Of a DNA stretch of 30,666 nt, positions 24,416-30,666 are shown in pieces. Position 1 is the first letter of the stretch. Each line of letters starts with the position of its first letter. This DNA comes from JAWWBN01 sp033720955. Its GTDB lineage: Bacteria > Acidobacteriota > Thermoanaerobaculia > Multivoradales > JAHEKO01. Both the position numbers and the translations under genes were made by a program. Location of the stretch: positions 1 to 30,666 of the forward strand of contig JAWWBN010000016.1 in NCBI GenBank assembly GCA_033720955.1, read 5' to 3'. The notes under the pieces are model-generated. The model was not told the origin of the DNA. It did no database searches and saw only the letters and a program-made list of their open reading frames with translations.

Positions 24416-25198
24416 TCAGACCTTGGCGGCGATGGTGTAGCCGCCGTCCACCGTGACCACCGTGCCGGTGACGTAGTCGGAGGCGGGCGACGCCAGGAAG
24501 AGCGCCGCGCCGGCGACGTCGTCCGGGGTGCCGAAGCGGCCGGCCGGGGTCTGACGCCGCACCCGCGGCGCCAGCCGCTCGTCTTTCCAGAGGGTGGCGG
24601 AGAACTTGGTCTTGATGAGCCCCGGGGCGATGGCGTTGACCTGGATGCCGTCGCGCGCCAGCTCCAGGGCCAGCACCTTGGTCAGCATCACCACCGCCGC
24701 CTTGCTGACGGCGTAGAGGCCCAGCCCCTCGAGCGGCTCGGCGGCGGCGATCGAGGCGACGTTGACGATCTTGCCCCAGCCGCGCTCGCGCATGTACGGC
24801 ACGCACGCCCGGGCGGCCTCGAAGTAGCCACGGACGTTGACGTCGAGGGTCTTCTCCCAGTGGCTCGGCTGGGACTCCAGAATGGGCCCGAAGTGCGGGT
24901 TGGTCGCGGCGTTGTTGACCAGGATGTCGACGCTGCCCAGCTCCTGCGCCGTGGCCGCCGCCAGCGCCGCGAGCGCCTCCCTGTCGCCGGTGTGGGTGGC
25001 CCGGACCGCGGCCACGCCGCCGTCGTCGCGGATGGCGGCCGCCACCTCCTCCAGGGACTCCCGGGAGCGGCTGGCGAGCATCACCTTCGCCCCCGCCGCG
25101 GCCAGCGACCGGGCGATGGACTCGCCGATGCCGCGCGAGGCGCCGGTGACGATGGCCGTCTTGCCGGAGAGGTCGGTCGTGGGCGCCGGCCGGGGCAT
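24416..25198 (-). CDS. Short-chain dehydrogenase/reductase (SDR), classical type
   Basis: The 260-residue NAD(P)-dependent oxidoreductase has TGASRGIG (18-25), NNAA (95-98), active-site S139, and Y152-x-x-x-K156 in LYAVSKAAVVML. It has PG near 182 and the typical C-terminal PAGRFGTPDDVAGAALFLAS. R42-S43-R44 after beta-2 (LASRSRE) suggests NADP preference. Paired with an acyl-CoA dehydrogenase it could take part in fatty-acid or branched-acid metabolism. The start is ATG 25198, with no Shine-Dalgarno but a TAAGAT box 8 nt upstream. The open frame continues far past 25198 on the minus strand, but that portion is out of phase with polA and not real. Confidence 0.9.
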   Translation of the reverse strand: MPRPAPTTDLSGKTAIVTGASRGIGESIARSLAAAGAKVMLASRSRESLEEVAAAIRDDGGVAAVRATHTGDREALAALAAATAQELGSVDILVNNAATNPHFGPILESQPSHWEKTLDVNVRGYFEAARACVPYMRERGWGKIVNVASIAAAEPLEGLGLYAVSKAAVVMLTKVLALELARDGIQVNAIAPGLIKTKFSATLWKDERLAPRVRRQTPAGRFGTPDDVAGAALFLASPASDYVTGTVVTVDGGYTIAAKV

Positions 25199-25206
25199 CG
25201 GCAGCG

Positions 25207-25212
25207 ATCTTA
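25207..25212 (-). promoter_or_regulatory. Putative -10 box (TAAGAT) of the SDR-ACAD-DinB operon
   Basis: Minus-strand TAAGAT lies 8 nt before the SDR ATG, in the 32-nt gap after polA. Its position suggests a near-leaderless transcript independent of polA. The same hexamer precedes the TPR/propeller gene. Confidence 0.4.
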
Positions 25213-25230
25213 GCGCGGCACGCGGCCGCC

Positions 25231-27870
25231 TCAGTCCTTGGCGTCGTACCAGGTGACGCCGCTGCCCAGCTCTACCTCGAGCGGCGCGTCGAGCCGCTCC
25301 ACCCCCTCCATCTCCCGCTCGACCGCCCGGCCCACCGCCTCGACCTCGGCCTCCGGCACCTCCAGCACCAGCTCGTCGTGGACGGTGAGAAGCAGCTTTG
25401 CCCCCGGATGGTCCCGACGCAGCCGCCGGTCCACGGCGATCATCGCCTTCTTCTGCAGGTCGGCGGCGGTCCCCTGGATGCGGGCGTTGATCGCCATCCG
25501 CTTGGCGTTCTCGCGCAGGTGGTAGTTGCGGCTGCGGATGTCGGGCAGCCAGCGGATGCGGCCGTAGAGGGTCTCGACCCTGCCCGTCCGCTTCGCTCCC
25601 TCCTCCGTCTCCTCCATGTACCGCTTCACCGCGGGATAGCGGCCCAGGTAGGTCTTGATGAAGCGGTCGGCGTCGGAGCGCTCGATCCCCAGCCGCTGCG
25701 CCAGGCCGAAGGCGCTCATGCCGTAGAGGATGCCGAAGTTGATCGTCTTGGCGGCGCGTCGCTGCTCGGCGGTGACCAGCTCCGGGGCCACGTCGAGGAC
25801 GGTGGCGGCGGTCGAGGTGTGGATGTCCTCTCCCCTGCGGAAGGCCTCGATGAGCCGCTCCTCCCCGGCGATGTGGGCCAGCACCCGAAGCTCGATCTGG
25901 CTGTAGTCGGCCACCAGCAGCCGGTGGCCGTCGGCCGCGCGGAAGGCCTTGCGAATGCGCTGTCCCTCGGCGGTGCGCACCGGGATGTTCTGCAGGTTCG
26001 GGTTGTTGGAGGAGAGCCGCCCCGTGGCGGCCCCCGCCTGGTTGAAGCGGGTGTGGAGCCGTCCGTCGGCGGCCACCGCGGCCGGCAGCGCGTCCACGTA
26101 GGTGGACTTGAGCTTGGCCAGCTCGCGGTGTCGCAGCACCCTCTCGGCCATCTCGTAGCCGCGGGTGGAGAGCTCCTCCAGAGTCGCCTGGTCGGTGGAG
26201 TAGCTCTTCTTCTTGCGCGTCTTCCGGATCACCGGGTAGCCCAACCGCTCGAACATCACCTCCCCGAGCTGGCTGGGGGAGTTCAGGTTGAAGCGGTCGC
26301 CGGCGATCTCGAAGATCTTCTCCTCGAGCTCGTCGAGCTCCTCGGCCAGCTCGCCCGACATCTCCTCGAGAAAGGCCGAGTCGAGCAGGATGCCGGTCTC
26401 CTCCATGCCCACCAGGACCGGGATGAGGGGCACCTCGATCTCCTCGTAGACCCGGGCCAGGGCACCGCCGTCGCGCTCCATCTCCTCGCGCATCGGTCCG
26501 GCCAGCCGCCGCGGCAGCTCCACCCGCTCGGCGGCGTAGGTGAGGATCGCCTCGCCGCCGGGCGCCGGCTCGCCGCCCCGCTCCCACCCCGCCTCCTTGG
26601 CGGTCACCGCGCGGTAGCGCAGCCGCTCCAGGGCGACCTCCTCCAGGGAGTGGCCGTGCTGGGCCGACCGCAGCACGAAGGAGGCTAGGAGGGTGTCCTC
26701 GAGCGACGCCCGCGCCGCCGGGCCGTCCGTCGCCAGCCGCAGCACCTCTTTGAGGTCGTGTCCCACGAGGGTGCGCCCGGGGTCGGCCAGCCAGGCGTCC
26801 AGAGCGGCCGTCACGGCCTCCTGCGTGCCGGAGCGGCGGAAGTCCACCCACCGGCTGGCGCCGCCGTCGGCCGGGACGACGGCCAGTCCGAGGACCGGGT
26901 CGGCGCCGACGGCGGCCACCGCCACCTTCGGGCCCAGACCGGCGGCCACCTCCCCCCACTCCCCCGGGTCCTCGACCTCCCGCGCCGGCTCGACCTCCTC
27001 GACCCCCTCGGCGGTCTCCCCCGCCTCGAGCTCCTCCAGCAGCGAGAAGAACTCCAGACGCGAGAAGATCTCGGCCAGTGCGTCGGAGTCGGGCTCGTCG
27101 CGCTCCAGCGCCTCGGCGTCGAAGTCGACGGGCAGGTCGGTGTGGATGGTGACCAGCTCCTTCGACAGCTCGGCCTGCTCGCGGTGCTCGCGCAGGTTCT
27201 CCCCCCGCTTGCCCTTGACCTCGTCGGCGCGGGCCAGGAGCTCCTCCAGGGAGCCGTACTCGCCGATCAGCTTGGCCGCGGTCTTGGCGCCGATCAGCGG
27301 CACGCCGGGGACGTTGTCCGAGGTGTCCCCCACCAGGGCCAGCACGTCGGCGATCCGGCCCGGGGCCACGCCGTACTCCTCTTCGACCTGCGCCGGACCG
27401 TAGAGCCTCTCCCGGCCCGTGTGGAAGACCGAGACCCTCTCGTCCACGAGCTGCATCAGGTCCTTGTCGGGGCTGACCAGGATCACCTCGTAGCCGGCCC
27501 CGGCGGCCTTCGCGGCGACGGTGCCCAGCACGTCGTCGGCCTCGTAGCCCTCGTGCTCGAGGATGGGGATGCGGTAGGCCTCGATCGCCTTGCGGATCCA
27601 GGGGATCTGCGGCGCGAGGTCCTCGGGCATCGGGCTCCGGTTCGCCTTGTACTCCTCGTAGCGCTCCTTGCGCACGGTGTCGCCGGAGACGTCGAGGGCC
27701 ACCCCCAGCAGCTCCGGCTTCTCCTCGCGCAACAGCTTGCGCAGCATGTTGACGAAGCCGTAGACGGCGTTGGTGGGCTCGCCGCGGGAGTTCGACAGCC
27801 CCTGGATGGCGTAGAAGGCCCGGAAGATGTTCGAGTAGCCGTCGATCAGGTAGAGCCGGCGGGAGGCCAT
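25231..27870 (-). CDS. polA: DNA polymerase I with 5'-3' exonuclease and a probably inactive proofreading domain
   Basis: The 879-residue Pol I acts in Okazaki-fragment maturation and repair. The N-terminal 5'-3' exonuclease/FEN domain (about 1-290) starts YLIDGYSNIFRAFYAIQG and has the downstream G-x-x-Y-E-A-D-D-V-L-G and S-x-D-K-D-L-x-Q-L motifs. The middle domain (about 300-480) lacks the D-x-E of active proofreading exonuclease (VAVAAVGADP in that place), and the last motif reads YAAERVE instead of Y-x-x-x-D. The polymerase domain is intact: motif A VADYSQIELR (D655), motif B RRAAKTINFGILYG, and motif C VHDELVLEV (D832). It starts at ATG 27870 with a TACAAT box 7 nt upstream. The minus-strand frame stays open for 2 kb upstream but is only the antisense of the divergent TPR/propeller gene. 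Confidence 0.95.
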   Translation of the reverse strand: MASRRLYLIDGYSNIFRAFYAIQGLSNSRGEPTNAVYGFVNMLRKLLREEKPELLGVALDVSGDTVRKERYEEYKANRSPMPEDLAPQIPWIRKAIEAYRIPILEHEGYEADDVLGTVAAKAAGAGYEVILVSPDKDLMQLVDERVSVFHTGRERLYGPAQVEEEYGVAPGRIADVLALVGDTSDNVPGVPLIGAKTAAKLIGEYGSLEELLARADEVKGKRGENLREHREQAELSKELVTIHTDLPVDFDAEALERDEPDSDALAEIFSRLEFFSLLEELEAGETAEGVEEVEPAREVEDPGEWGEVAAGLGPKVAVAAVGADPVLGLAVVPADGGASRWVDFRRSGTQEAVTAALDAWLADPGRTLVGHDLKEVLRLATDGPAARASLEDTLLASFVLRSAQHGHSLEEVALERLRYRAVTAKEAGWERGGEPAPGGEAILTYAAERVELPRRLAGPMREEMERDGGALARVYEEIEVPLIPVLVGMEETGILLDSAFLEEMSGELAEELDELEEKIFEIAGDRFNLNSPSQLGEVMFERLGYPVIRKTRKKKSYSTDQATLEELSTRGYEMAERVLRHRELAKLKSTYVDALPAAVAADGRLHTRFNQAGAATGRLSSNNPNLQNIPVRTAEGQRIRKAFRAADGHRLLVADYSQIELRVLAHIAGEERLIEAFRRGEDIHTSTAATVLDVAPELVTAEQRRAAKTINFGILYGMSAFGLAQRLGIERSDADRFIKTYLGRYPAVKRYMEETEEGAKRTGRVETLYGRIRWLPDIRSRNYHLRENAKRMAINARIQGTAADLQKKAMIAVDRRLRRDHPGAKLLLTVHDELVLEVPEAEVEAVGRAVEREMEGVERLDAPLEVELGSGVTWYDAKD

Positions 27871-27877
27871 GGCGGCG

Positions 27878-27883
27878 ATTGTA
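27878..27883 (-). promoter_or_regulatory. -10 box (TACAAT) of polA, leaderless spacing
   Basis: Minus-strand TACAAT lies 7 nt before the polA ATG, with no Shine-Dalgarno between. It is 14 bp from the oppositely directed box of the TPR/propeller gene, so the two promoters overlap. Confidence 0.5.
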
Positions 27884-27897
27884 CGACCGGCGGCGGG

Positions 27898-27903
27898 TAA
27901 GAT
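27898..27903 (+). promoter_or_regulatory. -10 box (TAAGAT) of the TPR/propeller gene, leaderless spacing
   Basis: TAAGAT lies 6 nt before the GTG at 27910. The whole divergent gap to polA is 39 bp, too short for two separate full promoters. Confidence 0.45.
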
Positions 27904-27909
27904 GCGCCG

Positions 27910-30666
27910 GTGCGCTGCGCTCCCCATGCCGTCGCTCTCGCCGCCCTCCTGACCCTCGCCGCCGGGGAGCATCTCCCCGCCGCGCCGCCGGGCGAGGAGG
28001 CGCTGGCGCTGCGCAACCAGGGGGTGGCGCAGCTCGAGAACGAGCAGCCCGCCCGGGCCGAGGAGATCTTCCGCCGGCTCGTCGCGGCGGTCCCCGCCGA
28101 CCCCCTGCCGCACGCCAACCTGGCCATCGCCCTGCTGCGTCAGCAGAAGTTCGACGAGGCCCGCCAGGCGATCGGCCGGGCGCTCGAGCGCGCTCCGGCG
28201 CGCCCCGACCTGCTCTCCATCCAGGCCGAGGTCGAGCAGTGGGCCGGAGACCCCGGCCGAGCTCTCGCCCTCGCCCGCGAGGCGGCCCGCCGGGCGCCCG
28301 ACGATCCGCGCATCCAGTACTCGCTCTTCCGCGCCGCCGACACCGCCCCGGGCGCCGAGGCGGAGAAGGCGCGGAGCGAGTCCCTCGAGCGCCTGGCGGC
28401 GCTGCGGCCCGACAACCTGGTGGTGATCCTGCAGCGGGCGCTGGCCGCCCGCGAGGCCGGGGACCGTGCCACCGCCAGCGCCGCCTTCCTGCGCCTGCGC
28501 GAGCTCGCCTGGCAGGCGCCGGAGGCCGCAGGACGGCTGCTCGACCGGGTCCTCGAGGCGCTCGAGGCCGGCGACCTGGACGCCGCCCGGGTGCCCGCCC
28601 TGCAGCTCGGCAACCTGCTGAAGGTCACGCCGATGCACCGCGAGAGCCAGCGCGAGCTGTCGCTGGGCATCCAGGGGACGCCGGTGACCCGCTTCGTGGA
28701 CGAGCCGGCGCCGGCCGCCTTCGGCGACCCCGTGCCGCTGCGCTTTCGCGGCGAGCGGCTCTCCGACGTGCCGACCGTGGGAGCCGCTCTGGCGGCGGCC
28801 GACCTGGACGGCGACGGCAGCCCGGAGCTGGCGCGTCTGGTGGACAGCGGCGGGGCGAGCCGGCTCGAGGTTCGCGGCGACGCCGGCGACCTGACCGCGG
28901 CGGTCACCCTGCCGGGGCCGGCGCACGACCGGCTGCTGGCCGCCGACCTGACCAACGACGGCGCCCTGGACCTGCTGGCCTACGGCCCCGGCGGGGTCCG
29001 CTTCTGGCGGGGCTCCGCGGACGGCGACCTGACGGAGGCCACCGCGAGCCTGGGTCTGGGAGGCGCCCGCGGCGCCGCCGCCGCGGCGATCGACTTCGAC
29101 ATCGAAGGTGACCTCGACCTGGCCCTGGCCGGCGACGGCGGCGTCGAGGTCTGGCTGAATCGGCTCGACGGCGAGCTGCTGCCGGTGGGCGAGCGTCTCT
29201 TCGGCGGCCTGGAGCTGCCGGCGCTCGTCGACCTGGCCGCCACCGACCTGGACCGCGACGGCGACCTCGACCTGCTGGGGGCCCACGCCGGCGGCGTCGT
29301 CTGGCTCGACAACCTGCGGCAGGGCGAGTTCGCGGACCGCACCGCCGCCGCCGGGCTGGATGTCGCCCCGGCGGCGCGCGCGGTGGCCAGCGGCGACTTC
29401 GACAACGACGGCTGGCCGGACGTGGTCGTCGCCGGCGACGGCCTGGCCTTCTTCCGCAACCTCGGCGACGGCCGCTTCACGCCCTGGGAGCCGGGCGGCC
29501 GGCTGGGCGGCGGCGCGAGGCTCGACGACCTGGTGGTGCTCGACGTGGACAACGACGGCCGTCTGGACCTGGCCCTGGCCGCCGAGCGGGCCCTGGTCGT
29601 CATGTCCCAGCGGCCGCAGGGCGGCTTCGCCTTCCTCAACGTGGACGGCGGGCCGGCCGGGGCCCGCGCCCTCGCGGCGGCCGACCTGGACGGCGACGGC
29701 GATCTCGACCTCGCCGCGGCCGGCCCGGAGGGGCTGTGGAGCCTGACCAACGAGGGCGGCAACGCCAACCGTTGGCTCTCGGTGCGGCTGCGCGGCCTCG
29801 AGAAGGGCAACAGCAAGAACAACGTGCTGGGGCTGGGAGCCACCCTGGAGGTCTTCGCCGGCGACGCCTACCTCTTCCGCGAGGTCCAGGACGCCGTCAC
29901 CCATCTCGGCCTGGGCCGCATCGCCGAGCCCGACCTGCTACGGGTGGTGTGGACCAACGGAGTGCCCCAGAGCCGGCTCGCCCCCGCCACCCGCCAGACC
30001 ATCGTCGAAGAGCAGGTGCTCAAGGGGAGCTGCCCCTTCCTGTACGCCTGGGACGGCGAGCGGGTGCGCTTCGTCACCGATCTCCTCTGGGGCTCGCCCG
30101 CCGGACTGCCCGTGGCGCCCGGGGTCTGGGCCGGGGCCGACCCCCGCGAGATCGTCCACGTCGAGGGCGCGGCAGCGCGCGACGGCGTCTACGATCTGCG
30201 AATCACCGAGGAGCTCTGGGAGGCGGCCTTCTTCGACCGCGTCCGTCTCTGGGTGGTGGATCACCCCGCCGAGGTCGAGGTGGCGAGCTCGCTGCGGATC
30301 GTCCCGGGGCGCGAGGTGCCCGAGCGGGTCCACGGCACCCGGGAGCTGCGCCCGCTCGCCCGGGCGACCGACGCCGCCGGCCGCGACGTCACCGCCCGGG
30401 TGGCGGCGCGCGACGAGATCTACGCCGACGGATGGCGCAGGAGCCCGTACCAGGGGGCGGCCGAGGAGACCTGGAGCTTCGTGATGGACCTGGGCGAGGC
30501 GCCGGGTCGGCCGGTCCGGCTGCATCTCGACGGCTGGATCTTCCCCTCCGACGCCAGCCTCAACCTGGCCCTGGCGCAGCGCGGCTACCGCCCGGTGGGC
30601 CCGCGGCTCGAGGTCGAGACGGCGCAGGGCTGGGAGACGCTTCTCCCCGAGACCGGCTTCCCGGCC
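27910..30666 (+). CDS. Secreted TPR + FG-GAP/VCBS propeller + ASPIC/UnbV protein (3' end outside window)
   Basis: The frame is open from GTG 27910 to the last base: 919 codons with no stop. A weak signal (AVALAALLTLAA) precedes TPR-like helices at about 27-260 (ALRNQGVAQLENEQPARAEE, then LPHANLAIALLRQQKFDEAR). Next come seven D-x-(D/T/I-x)-x-G-x-x-(D/E)-L calcium-type loops (DLDGDGSPEL, DLTNDGALDL, DFDIEGDLDL, DLDRDGDLDL, DFDNDGWPDV, DVDNDGRLDL, DLDGDGDLDL) at about 294-595, consistent with a seven-bladed integrin-like propeller. ASPIC/UnbV follows (GGNANRWLSVRLRGLEKGN, then LGLGATLEV, about 616-700), then CPFLYAWDGERVRFVTDLLWGSP and a further beta-rich region. Such proteins are common in Acidobacteriota and related phyla and are presumed surface-binding; the ligand is unknown. 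The start is supported by TAAGAT 6 nt upstream. Confidence 0.85.
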   Translation, partial: MRCAPHAVALAALLTLAAGEHLPAAPPGEEALALRNQGVAQLENEQPARAEEIFRRLVAAVPADPLPHANLAIALLRQQKFDEARQAIGRALERAPARPDLLSIQAEVEQWAGDPGRALALAREAARRAPDDPRIQYSLFRAADTAPGAEAEKARSESLERLAALRPDNLVVILQRALAAREAGDRATASAAFLRLRELAWQAPEAAGRLLDRVLEALEAGDLDAARVPALQLGNLLKVTPMHRESQRELSLGIQGTPVTRFVDEPAPAAFGDPVPLRFRGERLSDVPTVGAALAAADLDGDGSPELARLVDSGGASRLEVRGDAGDLTAAVTLPGPAHDRLLAADLTNDGALDLLAYGPGGVRFWRGSADGDLTEATASLGLGGARGAAAAAIDFDIEGDLDLALAGDGGVEVWLNRLDGELLPVGERLFGGLELPALVDLAATDLDRDGDLDLLGAHAGGVVWLDNLRQGEFADRTAAAGLDVAPAARAVASGDFDNDGWPDVVVAGDGLAFFRNLGDGRFTPWEPGGRLGGGARLDDLVVLDVDNDGRLDLALAAERALVVMSQRPQGGFAFLNVDGGPAGARALAAADLDGDGDLDLAAAGPEGLWSLTNEGGNANRWLSVRLRGLEKGNSKNNVLGLGATLEVFAGDAYLFREVQDAVTHLGLGRIAEPDLLRVVWTNGVPQSRLAPATRQTIVEEQVLKGSCPFLYAWDGERVRFVTDLLWGSPAGLPVAPGVWAGADPREIVHVEGAAARDGVYDLRITEELWEAAFFDRVRLWVVDHPAEVEVASSLRIVPGREVPERVHGTRELRPLARATDAAGRDVTARVAARDEIYADGWRRSPYQGAAEETWSFVMDLGEAPGRPVRLHLDGWIFPSDASLNLALAQRGYRPVGPRLEVETAQGWETLLPETGFPA

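Noticed and set aside
25199..26959. Upstream open extension of the SDR frame
   Set aside because: It overlaps polA in another frame on the same strand, is Gly/Arg/Ala-rich without motifs, and the SDR family start is at 25198.
27871..29904. Upstream open extension of the polA frame on the minus strand
   Set aside because: It is antisense to the TPR/propeller gene, has low-complexity content, and the polymerase I N-terminus begins cleanly at 27870.
1..30666. tRNA, rRNA, CRISPR array or mobile element
   Set aside because: All gaps are at most about 140 bp, none folds as a tRNA by eye, and no spaced direct repeats, transposase or integrase motifs were seen.

Overview
This is a very GC-rich, gene-dense window with almost no intergenic DNA. 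I see no rRNA, tRNA, CRISPR array, insertion sequence, integrase or prophage gene. Housekeeping genes (smpB, yqeY, selB, polA), a DUF4390-ntrY pair, many same-strand start/stop overlaps, TANNNT boxes 6-8 nt before start codons, and a TPR plus FG-GAP/VCBS plus ASPIC/UnbV protein suggest a deep-branching Gram-negative lineage. Acidobacteriota is my best guess and a Myxococcota-like group the alternative. This rests on gene style alone.

Layout. (1) 1-5306 is a core segment: the 5' end of smpB (minus), divergent DUF4390 and ntrY (plus), then yqeY and selB (minus). (2) 5369-21978 is a cell-surface glycan locus of about 17 kb in four blocks. The first is a plus-strand cassette of glycosyltransferase, glycosyltransferase, methyltransferase and glycosyltransferase, each joined by a 4-nt start/stop overlap. 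The second is a single lipoprotein of the sulfatase/alkaline-phosphatase fold. The third is a minus-strand operon of two SGNH proteins, an ABC-2 polysaccharide-export permease, and an export ATPase fused to a sulfotransferase. The fourth is a 1428-residue multi-domain glycosyltransferase followed by a DUF1972-type glycosyltransferase. (3) 21978-25198 is a metabolic stretch: a type II haloacid dehalogenase, then convergent DinB, acyl-CoA dehydrogenase and SDR genes. (4) 25231-30666 holds polA and a divergent, truncated, secreted TPR/seven-repeat propeller/UnbV protein that runs off the window end. The smpB and TPR/propeller genes are cut by the window edges and were read directly from the sequence.

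How the glycan genes may work together: the glycosyltransferases would build a glycan in the cytoplasm and the methyltransferase may cap or decorate it. The ATPase-sulfotransferase fusion could sulfate it as it is handed to the ABC-2 permease. The SGNH proteins and the threonine-nucleophile sulfatase-fold lipoprotein would then modify it outside the inner membrane. The fusion of export ATPase and sulfotransferase in one chain is the most unusual feature of the window. A second theme is promoter architecture: six genes have a TANNNT box placed so that transcription would begin at or next to the start codon, which suggests frequent leaderless mRNAs.
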